Source: Mycolicibacterium tokaiense (GTDB lineage Bacteria > Actinomycetota > Actinomycetes > Mycobacteriales > Mycobacteriaceae). Taken from it: DNA of 64,000 nt. Under the pieces are notes generated by a model. It had not been told where the DNA came from, ran no database searches, and was given only the letters and a program-made list of their open reading frames with translations. The stretch is taken from the NCBI RefSeq assembly GCF_010725885.1, contig NZ_AP022600.1, positions 1,736,001 to 1,800,000 on the forward strand. Direction: 5' to 3'. This document shows positions 19,324-31,957 of this stretch, piece after piece (position 1 is the stretch's first letter; every line of letters begins with the position of its first letter). The position numbers were made by a program, and so were the translations under genes.

Positions 19324-20478
19324 TTGTTCGTCCGCCACCTCGGGCTACGCGATTTCCGTTCGTGGGAGACCGCCGACCTCGATCTGGAACCGGGACGTAC
19401 TGTCCTGATCGGGCCCAACGGCTATGGCAAGACCAATCTCGTTGAGGCACTGTGGTATTCGTCGACGCTCAATTCGCACCGGGTGGCCACTGACGCTCCG
19501 TTGATCCGAGCGGGCGCCGGCCGTGCGCTGGTGTCCACCATCGTGGTCAACGACGGCCGGGAACTGGCCGTGGATCTGGAGATCGCGGCGGGCCGGGCCA
19601 ACAAGGCCCGGCTCAACCGATCCCCTGTGCGCACCCCCCGGGAAGTCCTCGGTGTGCTGCATGCGGTGCTGTTCGCCCCTGAGGATCTGGCGCTGGTGCG
19701 CGGGGAACCCGGCGAGCGCCGGCGGTATCTCGATGATCTCGCGACCATCCGCCGTCCTCGGATCGCCGCTGTGCGTGCCGATTACGACAAAGTGCTCAAG
19801 CAGCGGACCGCGCTGCTGAAGACCGCGACCGGAGGCCGTTATCGCCGGGATGGTTCGGTCCTGGACACCCTGGATGTCTGGGACGGGCACCTGGCCGCCC
19901 ACGGCGCCGAATTGATCGCCGCACGGCTGCAGCTGGTGGCCGCGCTGGCCCCGGAGGTCGAGAAGGCCTACCAGGTGTTGGCACCGTCGTCGCGTCCGGC
20001 CGCGATCAGTTACCGCAGCGCGGTGGAGCAGGTGCGCGAAGCCGGCGCCGCGGAGGATGTGGAATTTCTGGAAGCCGCACTGCTGGATGCCCTGGCCCGG
20101 CGCCGCGACGCGGAGTTGGAGCGTGGCGTGTGCCTGGTCGGGCCGCACCGCGACGACCTGGACCTGATACTGGGTGACCAGCCCGCCAAAGGCTATGCCA
20201 GCCACGGCGAATCGTGGTCGATGGCGCTTGCACTGCGGTTGGCCTCCTACGAGCTGCTGCGGCAGGAAAGTGGCGACCCGGTGCTGTTGCTCGACGATGT
20301 TTTTGCCGAACTCGACACCGCGCGCCGGCGCGCCCTGGCCACCGTCGCGGCCTCCGCCGAGCAGGTGCTGGTGACCGCGGCCGTGGAGGACGACGTGCCG
20401 CCGGAGTGGGATGTGCGGCGGATCCACATCGATCTGCAGGAGTCGGAGCAGGGCCGGATGTCGGTGGTGAGGCAGTGA
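19324..20478 (+). CDS. recF: Recombination mediator RecF
   Basis: 384 residues from TTG 19324, immediately after gnd; the product begins [13 protein letters not shown] as in other mycobacteria. The SMC-like ATPase has Walker [10 protein letters not shown] at about 31-39 and the C-terminal [11 protein letters not shown]alker B/D-loop. It loads RecA at gaps on SSB-coated DNA. Its stop overlaps the next start (GTGA). Confidence 0.96.
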   Translation: MFVRHLGLRDFRSWETADLDLEPGRTVLIGPNGYGKTNLVEALWYSSTLNSHRVATDAPLIRAGAGRALVSTIVVNDGRELAVDLEIAAGRANKARLNRSPVRTPREVLGVLHAVLFAPEDLALVRGEPGERRRYLDDLATIRRPRIAAVRADYDKVLKQRTALLKTATGGRYRRDGSVLDTLDVWDGHLAAHGAELIAARLQLVAALAPEVEKAYQVLAPSSRPAAISYRSAVEQVREAGAAEDVEFLEAALLDALARRRDAELERGVCLVGPHRDDLDLILGDQPAKGYASHGESWSMALALRLASYELLRQESGDPVLLLDDVFAELDTARRRALATVAASAEQVLVTAAVEDDVPPEWDVRRIHIDLQESEQGRMSVVRQ

Positions 20479-21041
20479 GCGACGACGAGGACGACGGCCC
20501 GGTCAAGCCGCCCGCCCATCTGGCCCATCTGTCGGGCATGGATCTGGTGCGCCGCACCCTGGAAGAAGCCCGGGGCGCCGCCCGCAGCCAGGGCAAGGAC
20601 ACCGGACGCGGGGGTCGCTCCCCCGCACCCAAGCGCATCGCCGGCAATCGCAGCAGACGGACCTGGTCGGGTCCGGGCCCGGACCGCCGGGATCCGCAGA
20701 CACTGGCTGCGGCGGTCAAGGACCTGGCCGCCACGCGCGGCTGGAACAAGCAGGTGTCCGAAGGTGCGGTGTTCGGGCAGTGGGAGTCGGTGGTGGGCGA
20801 GCAGATCGCTTCCCACGCCACCCCGACGACACTGCGCGAGGGCGTGCTCAGTGTGGCGGCCGAGTCGACCGCCTGGGCCACCCAGCTGCGGATGGTGCAG
20901 TCCCAGCTGCTGGCCAAGATCGCCGCGGCGGTCGGCGACGGTGTGGTGACGTCGTTGAAGATCACCGGCCCGACCGCTCCGTCGTGGCGCAAAGGCCCCC
21001 GGCACATCGCCGGACGGGGGCCTCGGGACACCTACGGCTGA
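20475..21041 (+). CDS. dciA: DciA-type helicase loader (DUF721, Rv0004-like)
   Basis: 188 residues from GTG 20475, coupled to recF. A basic, disordered N-terminal half (residues 1-85) precedes the DUF721 domain ([25 protein letters not shown] is its core, followed by WATQLRMVQ). DciA is the ancestral loader of the replicative helicase DnaB in bacteria without DnaC, and actinobacteria keep it in the origin cluster. Confidence 0.88.
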   Translation: MSDDEDDGPVKPPAHLAHLSGMDLVRRTLEEARGAARSQGKDTGRGGRSPAPKRIAGNRSRRTWSGPGPDRRDPQTLAAAVKDLAATRGWNKQVSEGAVFGQWESVVGEQIASHATPTTLREGVLSVAAESTAWATQLRMVQSQLLAKIAAAVGDGVVTSLKITGPTAPSWRKGPRHIAGRGPRDTYG

Positions 21042-21170
21042 GAGCCGCAATAAGCGCAGATTCTCGCCCGCACGCCGTCGTGACGCTCCCATATCCGAGA
21101 AATCTTGTGCACGGCGCGACTAGCTGGCTGGAAACGCGCCCTGAGCATCGGTGCTGTGTGTTGCAAGCGG

Positions 21171-21176
21171 TAGAAT
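21171..21176 (+). promoter_or_regulatory. -10 element of a candidate gyrBA promoter
   Basis: TAGAAT in the 199-bp dciA-gyrB spacer, 65 nt before the gyrB start. The region 17 nt upstream (TCGGTG) is a poor -35, typical for supercoiling-sensitive gyr promoters in mycobacteria. Confidence 0.4.
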
Positions 21177-21186
21177 CGACCAGTAA

Positions 21187-23253
<2,067 letters not shown>

Positions 23254-23270
23254 GACTGAGGATCAATTGA

Positions 23271-25808
<2,538 letters not shown>

Positions 25809-25830
25809 TCGTCCCCGCACGAGGAGCACA

Positions 25831-26646
25831 GTGAGTTCACCGAAGGACCCGGGCCACGCCGCACCCGGGGAAGGCCCTGCCAACGGCCATGGGGGCGAGC
25901 GGACCGCAGCGGGCACCCGCCCGGCCGGCCCGCCCGCTCGCGCGGGTGAGGGCGGCGCCGAGGCACCGCCGTGGCAACGCGGCGCCGGCCGTCCGCAACA
26001 GTCCGGCCCCGCGCGTCCGGTGGAACAGCAGCGTCCAGCGGAGAAGCCACGCTCGCCGGCCTCCGGTCCGGAGCGGCCCACGCGCTACCTCGCCGGGACC
26101 GCGGCGCCGGGCGCTCAGCAGAGCACCGATGCCGACCAGGTCCGCACCAAGGAGTACGCCAGCGAACTGCCGGACCTCTCCGGACCGGCACCGCGTTCAC
26201 CGCGCAAGCCGTCCGAGCCGGCTGCGGCGCAGCGCTCGGGCGGCGGCCGGGTGCAGGTGGCCCCCAGCACCAGGAGCGGCGGTCCGGTGCGGGCCAGCAT
26301 GCAGATCCGGCGCATCGACCCGTGGAGCGCGCTGAAGGTTTCGCTGCTGCTGTCGATCGCCCTGTTCTTCGTGTGGATGATCGCGGTGGCGTTCCTGTAC
26401 CTGGTGCTCGGCGGGATGGGTGTATGGACCAAGCTCAACAGCAACGTCGGTGACCTGCTGACCAGTACCAGCGGCAGCACGGGCGGCGAACTGGTGTCCA
26501 GCGGCACCATTTTCGGCGGAGCGCTGCTGATCGGGTTGGTGAACATCGTGCTGTTGACTGCGCTGGCCACCGTCGGCGCGTTCATCTACAACCTGACGAC
26601 CGACATCGTGGGCGGTGTGGAAGTCACCCTGGCTGACCGGGACTGA
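25831..26646 (+). CDS. DUF3566 membrane protein (Rv0007-like)
   Basis: 271 residues from GTG 25831 with GAGGAG 5 nt upstream; the longer frame overlaps gyrA. Residues 1-155 are proline/alanine/glycine-rich and disordered. The DUF3566 domain begins near [12 protein letters not shown] and has two membrane spans, at about 170-195 and 230-255. Conserved immediately after gyrA in mycobacteria. Biochemical function unknown; the long cytoplasmic disordered tail is a plausible docking or phosphorylation region (inference). Confidence 0.85.
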   Translation: MSSPKDPGHAAPGEGPANGHGGERTAAGTRPAGPPARAGEGGAEAPPWQRGAGRPQQSGPARPVEQQRPAEKPRSPASGPERPTRYLAGTAAPGAQQSTDADQVRTKEYASELPDLSGPAPRSPRKPSEPAAAQRSGGGRVQVAPSTRSGGPVRASMQIRRIDPWSALKVSLLLSIALFFVWMIAVAFLYLVLGGMGVWTKLNSNVGDLLTSTSGSTGGELVSSGTIFGGALLIGLVNIVLLTALATVGAFIYNLTTDIVGGVEVTLADRD

Positions 26647-26653
26647 CGCCGTT

Positions 26654-26683
26654 TTGGTCGGGATGGCATCGGTGCGGTAATCT
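26654..26683 (+). promoter_or_regulatory. Sigma-A promoter of tRNA-Ile
   Basis: TTGGTC (26654-26659) and TAATCT (26678-26683) with an 18-nt spacer, ending 23 nt before the tRNA 5' end. Confidence 0.6.
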
Positions 26684-26706
26684 CGCTGCTCGGTCGTACC
26701 GAGTAC

Positions 26707-26783
26707 GGGCCTATAGCTCAGGCGGTTAGAGCGCTTCGCTGATAACGAAGAGGTCGGAGGTTCGAGTCCTCCTAGGCCCACCA
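26707..26783 (+). tRNA. ileT: tRNA-Ile (GAT)
   Basis: The acceptor stem GGGCCTA pairs with TAGGCCC, and the encoded CCA is at 26781-26783. The anticodon arm CTTCG-CTGATAA-CGAAG gives anticodon GAT, and the T arm has GTTCGAGTC. It lies in the conserved gyrA-tRNA-Ile-tRNA-Ala arrangement. Confidence 0.97.
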
Positions 26784-26816
26784 GAGCCCGCGGACGGCCG
26801 GCAGGAGGGATGCACC

Positions 26817-26936
26817 GTGAAACGGTTGCTGTTCCTGTCGGCGGTCGTGATCGTGGGCTTGGCGGTGATCCGGTCCCGCCGCGGTGTCGAGGTCTGGCAC
26901 AGCGTCGACGACACCACCTCCGACAAGGGGCCTTAG
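26817..26936 (+). CDS. DLW-39 family small membrane protein (39 residues)
   Basis: GTG 26817 is preceded by a near-perfect AGGAGGG ribosome-binding site (26803-26809). The 39-residue product starts MKRLLFLSAVVIVGLAVIR, a short membrane helix, then a basic RSRRG patch and an acidic C-terminal tail (VWHSVDDTTSDKGP). Length, tRNA-Ile/tRNA-Ala position and the central tryptophan match the actinobacterial DLW-39 family, whose role is unknown. The last ten bases, including the stop codon, lie inside the 5' end of tRNA-Ala. Confidence 0.85.
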   Translation: MKRLLFLSAVVIVGLAVIRSRRGVEVWHSVDDTTSDKGP

Positions 26937-26999
26937 CTCAGTTGGTAGAGCGCTGCCTTTGCAAGGCAGATGTCAGGAGTTCGAATCTCCTAGGCTCCA
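26927..26999 (+). tRNA. alaT: tRNA-Ala (TGC)
   Basis: The acceptor GGGGCCT pairs with AGGCTCC (one G-T pair) and the discriminator A is at 26999. The anticodon arm CTGCC-TTTGCAA-GGCAG gives TGC. No CCA is encoded. The 5' ten bases double as the end of the DLW-39 gene. Confidence 0.97.
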
Positions 27000-27038
27000 C
27001 AAGAAGTCCATTCCCGGCCGGCACCCTAGGGTTGTCCC

Positions 27039-28433
27039 ATGGCCGATGACTCCACCACGGTGACACCGGTGCCACGGGTGCGCTCGTCGGAGTACTTCGT
27101 CGCCCGCGCCCATCACGGCAAGCAGGCCCGCCAGCAGGCTCCCCGCCGCAAGGCCGCGCACTGGGACGCCGGAGTCCGCCAGGTGCGTGCACTCGATCGG
27201 TTACGCGCCCAGGAGGCGGTCCGTGACCCCCGGCTGCTCCCCCTGCGGTACGCGCGCATGGCGTCGTCGCCATGGGCGTACCTGCGGGGTGCGGCGGCGG
27301 TGATGGCGGCGGATCTGGCGGCCGCGCCGCACTCCGATCTGACCGTGCAGATGTGCGGCGACGCCCACGTGCTGAACTTCGGCCTCTGGGCCTCCCCCGA
27401 GCGCCAGTTGCTGTTCGATGCCCGCGATTTCGACGAGACCCTGCCGGGCCCGTTCGAATGGGATCTCAAGCGTCTGGTGACCAGCATCTACGTGCTGGCC
27501 GATGCTGAAGGACTGGGCGGGGTGTGCGCCTCGGACGCCGGTGCGGCGGTGGTGGCCGGGTACCGGGCGGCGATCAAGAGGTACGCGCAGCTCGGTGAAC
27601 TGGATATCTGGTACGACAAGATCGACACCAGCGTGCCGCTGGGTGACCTGACGTCGGAGTTCGCGGAGTCCGCCGTCCGCAACCTCGACAAGCACGCCGA
27701 GAAGCGCACCCACCACGGCGTGGCCCGCCAGCTCGTCGTCGAGGTCGATGGGCAGCGGCGGATCAGCCTGGACCCGATGAAGCGCTTCGATGAAGGCTTC
27801 ACCCCCGAAGAGCGGATCCGGGTCTACGAGCAGGTGTACGACACCTACCTGGCCTCCATCCCGCCGCACCTGCGCCGACTCGTCGAACGGTTCCAGCGGG
27901 TCGACTCTGTGCGCCAGATCGTCGGGGTGGGCAGTGTCGGAATGCGCGTGTGGCTGCACCTGATGGAGGGCGACAGCGGCCGCCAGCCGGTGTTCTTCCA
28001 GGTCAAGCAGGCGACTGCGTCGGTGTACGAGGAGTTCCTCGGCCCCAGTGAGTTCGCCAACCACGGCGAGCGGGTGGTGGTGGGTCAGCGCCTGATGCAA
28101 TCGGCCAGCGACATCTTCCTGGGCCACATGCGGGTGGATGGCAACGACTACTACTCACGCCAGTTCCGGGACATGAAGATCATCCCCAGCGGCAAGCAGA
28201 TCGCCGGGTACCTGCCGCAGTTCGCCGCCGTGTGCGGGCAGGCGCTGGCCAAGTCACATGCGCGCAGCGGCCACCCGGAGGCGATCGACGGCTACATCGG
28301 CAAGGGTGACGCGTTCGCGTCGGGCGTCATCGGTTTTGCGCGCGCCTACGCCGCGCAGACCCACGCCGATCACGCCGACCTGGTCACCGCGATCGCAGCC
28401 GGCGAGGTGCCGGCCGCCGAACGCGGTTGGTGA
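27039..28433 (+). CDS. DUF2252 family protein (kinase-like fold)
   Basis: 464 residues from ATG 27039, which lies 6 nt after a TAGGGT -10-like element (27027-27032), suggesting a leaderless transcript. The family signature includes MCGDAHVLNFG and DFDETLPGPFEWDLKRL, reminiscent of the catalytic and metal loops of aminoglycoside-phosphotransferase-like proteins. Substrate unknown. In M. tuberculosis no such gene sits between alaT and cwsA, so this is a species-specific insertion in the conserved block. Convergent with cwsA, 7 nt apart. Confidence 0.85.
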   Translation: MADDSTTVTPVPRVRSSEYFVARAHHGKQARQQAPRRKAAHWDAGVRQVRALDRLRAQEAVRDPRLLPLRYARMASSPWAYLRGAAAVMAADLAAAPHSDLTVQMCGDAHVLNFGLWASPERQLLFDARDFDETLPGPFEWDLKRLVTSIYVLADAEGLGGVCASDAGAAVVAGYRAAIKRYAQLGELDIWYDKIDTSVPLGDLTSEFAESAVRNLDKHAEKRTHHGVARQLVVEVDGQRRISLDPMKRFDEGFTPEERIRVYEQVYDTYLASIPPHLRRLVERFQRVDSVRQIVGVGSVGMRVWLHLMEGDSGRQPVFFQVKQATASVYEEFLGPSEFANHGERVVVGQRLMQSASDIFLGHMRVDGNDYYSRQFRDMKIIPSGKQIAGYLPQFAAVCGQALAKSHARSGHPEAIDGYIGKGDAFASGVIGFARAYAAQTHADHADLVTAIAAGEVPAAERGW

Positions 28434-28440
28434 GCGCCGG

Positions 28441-28860
28441 TCAGGGTGCCGGGTCCACCTGCACGCTCGGGGGCAACGGAGACGGTTCAGGCTGGCGTGA
28501 GCGACGCAGGATGGAGAACGTGATGGCGCCGAGGCCGAGCACCGCAACGCCGGAGACAACGATGAGCAGCCGGCGGGACCGCTTGGGTTTGCGGGCATCG
28601 GCGATCACCTCGGGCAAGCTGGTCACCACGTCCTGGGCGGCCGCCAGCTCGCGGGCCACCACGTCCTGGGCGGCTTTCAATTCACGGCGCAGCTGACTCT
28701 TGGCGTACTGGCGCCGAATCCCGGATGCGGTGGCGCACAACGATTGTGCGCTCAGGCCCAGACTGCCACGGGCGATGTCGACCGGCCCCGCCGCGGTGTG
28801 GGCTAGTCCGCGGCCGAGGCGCTGGCGCGGAGTCAACCGAGCGTCGGTTCTGAAAGTCAT
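28441..28860 (-). CDS. cwsA: Cell wall synthesis protein CwsA
   Basis: 139 residues from ATG 28860, which has a GAGAGG site upstream; the longer frame would run into ppiA. Residues 1-100 are cytoplasmic with a coiled-coil-like repeated segment (RELKAAQDVVARELAAAQDVV). One membrane span (LLIVVSGVAVLGLGAITFS) and a short proline-rich outer tail follow. In mycobacteria CwsA interacts with CrgA and Wag31 to steer polar growth and division; crgA lies 1.3 kb away. Position equals Rv0008c. Confidence 0.85.
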   Translation of the reverse strand: MTFRTDARLTPRQRLGRGLAHTAAGPVDIARGSLGLSAQSLCATASGIRRQYAKSQLRRELKAAQDVVARELAAAQDVVTSLPEVIADARKPKRSRRLLIVVSGVAVLGLGAITFSILRRSRQPEPSPLPPSVQVDPAP

Positions 28861-28978
28861 CGGGGTGCCTCTCTGGAGGGAAACACAAGCCTGCCATGAC
28901 ACCGTAGGCACACGGGCCGAAAGCGGCGCACTGCGGGTGCCGCCAGAGCGAAATGCGGCGAGTGGCAGACTGGGAAAG

Positions 28979-29506
28979 GTGACTAGCTCCATACAGACTG
29001 CCACTGCAACGCTGCACACCAACCGCGGCGACATCAAGATCGCGCTGTTCGGCAACCACGCCCCCAAGACCGTCGCCAACTTCGTCGGCCTGGCTCAGGG
29101 CACCAAGGAGTACTCGCGCGAGAACGCTTCCGGCAGCACGTCCGGACCGTTCTACGACGGGGCGGTGTTCCACCGGGTGATCGACGGCTTCATGATCCAG
29201 GGTGGCGACCCCACCGGCACCGGCCGCGGCGGCCCGGGTTACCAGTTCGCCGACGAGTTCCACCCCGAGCTGCAGTTCGACAAGCCGTACCTGCTGGCCA
29301 TGGCCAACGCCGGGCCGGGCACCAACGGCTCGCAGTTCTTCATCACCGTCGGCAAGACGCCGCACCTGAACCGTCGGCACACCATCTTCGGTGAGGTCGT
29401 CGATCCCGAGTCGCAGAAGGTGGTGGATGCCATCGCCACCACGGCCACCGATCGCAACGACCGCCCGAACGAGCCGGTGGTCATCGAATCGATCACCATT
29501 TCTTGA
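28979..29506 (+). CDS. ppiA: Cyclophilin-type peptidyl-prolyl isomerase A
   Basis: 175 residues from GTG 28979, just after a GGGAAAG purine-rich stretch. The cyclophilin core is clear: FHRVIDGFMIQGGDPTGTG, the GSQFFITVG motif and HTIFGEVVD. It catalyses cis-trans isomerisation of X-Pro bonds. There is no signal peptide, so it is cytoplasmic. Divergent from cwsA and convergent with the PH-domain gene across a strong hairpin. Confidence 0.95.
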   Translation: MTSSIQTATATLHTNRGDIKIALFGNHAPKTVANFVGLAQGTKEYSRENASGSTSGPFYDGAVFHRVIDGFMIQGGDPTGTGRGGPGYQFADEFHPELQFDKPYLLAMANAGPGTNGSQFFITVGKTPHLNRRHTIFGEVVDPESQKVVDAIATTATDRNDRPNEPVVIESITIS

Positions 29507-29509
29507 TGT

Positions 29510-29558
29510 GATTTCGGCGCGCCCGTAACCGCTGACCGGTTACGGGCGCGCCGAAGTC
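29510..29558. terminator. Perfect 19-bp hairpin between convergent genes, copy 1 of a repeated palindromic element
   Basis: The arms 29513-29531 and 29537-29555 are perfect complements (starting TTCGGCGCGCCCGTAACCG) around a CTGAC loop, flanked by GAT and GTC. It starts 4 nt after the ppiA stop, and the stop of the minus-strand neighbour (29540) lies in its right arm, so it probably terminates both. A closely similar sequence occurs at 63801-63849. Confidence 0.75.
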
Positions 29559-29974
29559 CCAAAACCGGCCGCGGTGAGGGCGTCGAGCACCTCGAGCGGG
29601 CTGGTCCCCAAGTCCCACCGCGTGAACACGTGCAGCCGGTCGTCGGTGGATTCGATCTCGAGTAACTGATTCTTGCGGCCGATCCGCCTGAACTCGGTGA
29701 TGCGGATCAACGAGATGTCAGCGCGCTCCAGCACCCGCGCCGAGAACCAGCCGCGAATCTGTAGCCCAGCTTCGGTGATAGCCAGCTTGGGCCGTGCACG
29801 CCACGAGAAGCTTGCAAACACAATCAGACCCAGTGCGGCAACCCCCACCAGAAGACGGCCCGGCGGGTCTGTGACCACAGTCACACCGGCGATAGCCATC
29901 AGCACACCCACGGCACCCAGAGCTGCGACGCCGATTGGTTTGGGTCCCCAACTAGTTTGCTGGGCAGAAGTCAT
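29540..29974 (-). CDS. Small PH-domain membrane protein (Rv0010c-like)
   Basis: 144 residues from ATG 29974; six upstream codons from 29992 lack support. Two membrane spans (about residues 13-32 and 38-55) are followed by a bacterial PH-like domain (LAITEAGLQIRGWF, then a IRITEFRRIGRKN strand). Conserved between ppiA and crgA in mycobacteria. Function unknown. Its upstream region carries two DnaA-box sequences and a perfect 18-bp palindrome. Confidence 0.8.
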   Translation of the reverse strand: MTSAQQTSWGPKPIGVAALGAVGVLMAIAGVTVVTDPPGRLLVGVAALGLIVFASFSWRARPKLAITEAGLQIRGWFSARVLERADISLIRITEFRRIGRKNQLLEIESTDDRLHVFTRWDLGTSPLEVLDALTAAGFGTSARP

Positions 29975-30000
29975 ACAGCGCCTCACCACCACAGACAGAG

Positions 30001-30022
30001 TTATCCACAGGTGCTATCCACA
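30001..30022 (+). promoter_or_regulatory. Two DnaA boxes upstream of the PH-domain gene
   Basis: TTATCCACA (30001-30009, perfect) and CTATCCACA (30014-30022, one mismatch) lie in the same orientation, 13 bp start to start. They are about 15 kb from dnaA, in the spacer between crgA and the PH-domain gene. Whether DnaA binds here is untested. Confidence 0.6.
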
Positions 30023-30031
30023 ATGGGGATG

Positions 30032-30049
30032 AATCACACGCGTGTGATT
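30032..30049. promoter_or_regulatory. Perfect 18-bp palindrome, candidate operator
   Basis: AATCACACGCGTGTGATT is fully self-complementary and lies 10 bp from the second DnaA box, upstream of the minus-strand PH-domain gene and downstream of crgA. An 11-base half (CGTGTGATTGA) recurs at 17171-17181, just before dnaN. Confidence 0.55.
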
Positions 30050-30120
30050 GAGCAAGTCATGGTTGCCGGGCCGTCAATATCCCACGCGCACAATTGAATT
30101 CAAAGAGGCCCACTCAACTG

Positions 30121-30384
30121 TCACCGCCACCGCATCGTCAGCAAAAGACCGGTGATCATGAAAGCAAAAGCGATCGCGTAGTTCCACGGCCCCAGATCCG
30201 CCATCCACTGCAGCTCGGACGAGGCCAGTTGGTACACCAGCAGCCAGGCCAGGCCGATCAGCATCAGGCTGATGAAAAACACGACGAACCACACCGGTGA
30301 CGGCCCGGCTTTCACCTTCACCGGGGTGCGGCTGACCGGGTTGACGGTGAAGTCGTTCTTCTTGCGAACCTTGGACTTGGGCAT
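30121..30384 (-). CDS. crgA: Cell division protein CrgA
   Basis: 87 residues. A basic N-terminus ([12 protein letters not shown]) leads to two membrane spans (about 30-50 and 67-84) joined by a short extracellular loop with a conserved tryptophan. In mycobacteria CrgA bridges FtsZ, FtsQ, FtsI and CwsA at the septum. Equivalent to Rv0011c. Confidence 0.95.
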   Translation of the reverse strand: MPKSKVRKKNDFTVNPVSRTPVKVKAGPSPVWFVVFFISLMLIGLAWLLVYQLASSELQWMADLGPWNYAIAFAFMITGLLLTMRWR

Positions 30385-30489
30385 GGTTACCTTCGTGGGC
30401 AGTCAAACGGGTGCGACGATGGATACGGACCAACGACGAGCGTAGCCCAGGGGGCCCGCTTGCCGAGAATCTCGCCGCCGAAGGACACC

Positions 30490-31245
30490 ATGGAATCGCA
30501 GCCCACCCGAACCCGCGCCGGTGTGTGGCGCTGGGGTGTGCCGGTGGTGTGCCTGCTGGCCGGTCTGCTGTTGGCGGCCACGCACGGCGTGTCCGGCGGC
30601 GACGAGATCCGCCGCAGCGACGCTCCCCGCCTGGTGGACCTGGTGCGCCAATCCCAGCGGTCTGTGGACCGCCTCAGCGCCCAGCGCGACGAACTCGCCG
30701 CGGCCGTCGACAACACCCACGGCGGGTCCTCCGACCGCGCCCTGGCCGCCATGGAGCAGCGGGCCGCGGAGCTGTCCGAAGAAGCCAGCGTGGACCCGGT
30801 ACACGGCCCAGGCCTGGTGGTCACCCTCACCGACGCGCAGCGCGACGCCAACGGGCGCTTCCCGCGCGACGCCTCCCCCGACGACCTGGTGGTGCACCAG
30901 CAGGACATCCAGGCGGTGCTCAACGCCCTGTGGACGGCCGGCGCGGAGGCCATCCAGATGCAGGACCAGCGAATCATCGGCACTTCGGCACCGCGCTGCG
31001 TCGGCAACACCCTGTTGCTGAACGGCCGGACCTACAGCCCGCCCTACACCGTCACCGCCATCGGCGACGTCGATGCCATGCAGGCCGCGCTGGCCGATGC
31101 CCCGCTGGTCACGCTCTACAAGCAGTACGTGGTGCGCTTCGGCCTCGGCTACACCGAGCAGGTGAGCGACGACCTCGAGATCGTCGGGCACACCGCGCCG
31201 CTGCGGATGCGCTACGCCCAGCCGATCGGGCCGATCGGCTACTGA
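30490..31245 (+). CDS. DUF881 family membrane protein (Rv0012-like)
   Basis: 251 residues from ATG 30490; a TTG at 30460 is an alternative. A single N-terminal span (WGVPVVCLLAGLLLAATHG) anchors an outward domain with a coiled-coil helix (LVRQSQRSVDRLSAQRDEL) and the DUF881 core (GPGLVVTLTDA and a QAVLNALWTAGAEAIQM segment). The family is widespread next to division genes in actinobacteria but has no defined activity. Confidence 0.85.
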   Translation: MESQPTRTRAGVWRWGVPVVCLLAGLLLAATHGVSGGDEIRRSDAPRLVDLVRQSQRSVDRLSAQRDELAAAVDNTHGGSSDRALAAMEQRAAELSEEASVDPVHGPGLVVTLTDAQRDANGRFPRDASPDDLVVHQQDIQAVLNALWTAGAEAIQMQDQRIIGTSAPRCVGNTLLLNGRTYSPPYTVTAIGDVDAMQAALADAPLVTLYKQYVVRFGLGYTEQVSDDLEIVGHTAPLRMRYAQPIGPIGY

Positions 31246-31282
31246 AGACCCCGCCACCAAAAGGCCAGGTAGCCTGTCTTCC

Positions 31283-31957
31283 GTGCGTGTCCTCGTCGTC
31301 GACAATTACGACAGCTTCGTGTTCAACCTCGTGCAGTACCTCGGCCAGCTGGGCGTCGAGGCCGAGGTCTGGCGCAATGACGACCAGCGGCTGGCCACCG
31401 ATGCCCTGATCGCCCAGGCTGCCGCCGACTTCGACGGCATCCTGCTGTCCCCCGGCCCGGGCACCCCGGAGCGGGCCGGCGCCTCCATTCCCCTGGTCCG
31501 TGCGACCGCGGACACCGGCACTCCCCTGCTCGGTGTCTGCCTGGGTCACCAGGCCATCGGGGTGGCGTTCGGCGGCACCGTGGACCGGGCACCTGAGTTG
31601 CTGCACGGCAAGACCAGCACCGTGTTCCACACCAATGTGGGGGTCTTCCAGGGCCTGCCGGACCCCTTCACGGCCACTCGCTACCACTCGCTGACCATCC
31701 TGCCCGAGACCGTGCCTGATCAGCTCGAGGTGACGGCGCGGACCGAGAGCGGAGTGGTGATGGGCGTGCGGCACGCCGAGCTGCCCATCCACGGCGTGCA
31801 GTTCCACCCGGAGTCCATCCTCACCGAGGGCGGCCACCGCATGCTGGCCAACTGGCTCGCGGTGTGTGGGCAGGCCCCCGACGAGGGCCTGGTCACCCGG
31901 CTGGAGACCGAGGTGGCCGACGCAGTAGCTGCGGCTACTGCGCGAAGCTCAGCGTGA
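31283..31957 (+). CDS. trpG: Anthranilate/aminodeoxychorismate synthase component II (glutamine amidotransferase)
   Basis: 224 residues from GTG 31283, 7 nt after TAGCCT (31270-31275), so probably a leaderless transcript. A class I amidotransferase with catalytic Cys in GVCLGHQAIG and the His-Glu pair in GVQFHPES, opening with VDNYDSFVFNL. It passes ammonia from glutamine to the partner synthase for tryptophan or folate. The 3' end overlaps pknB convergently by 23 nt. Called trpG or pabA in different mycobacteria. Confidence 0.92.
   Translation: MRVLVVDNYDSFVFNLVQYLGQLGVEAEVWRNDDQRLATDALIAQAAADFDGILLSPGPGTPERAGASIPLVRATADTGTPLLGVCLGHQAIGVAFGGTVDRAPELLHGKTSTVFHTNVGVFQGLPDPFTATRYHSLTILPETVPDQLEVTARTESGVVMGVRHAELPIHGVQFHPESILTEGGHRMLANWLAVCGQAPDEGLVTRLETEVADAVAAATARSSA

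Noticed and set aside
27039..28433. DUF2252 gene as an antibiotic phosphotransferase
   Set aside because: Only a distant fold resemblance; no evidence for drug modification.
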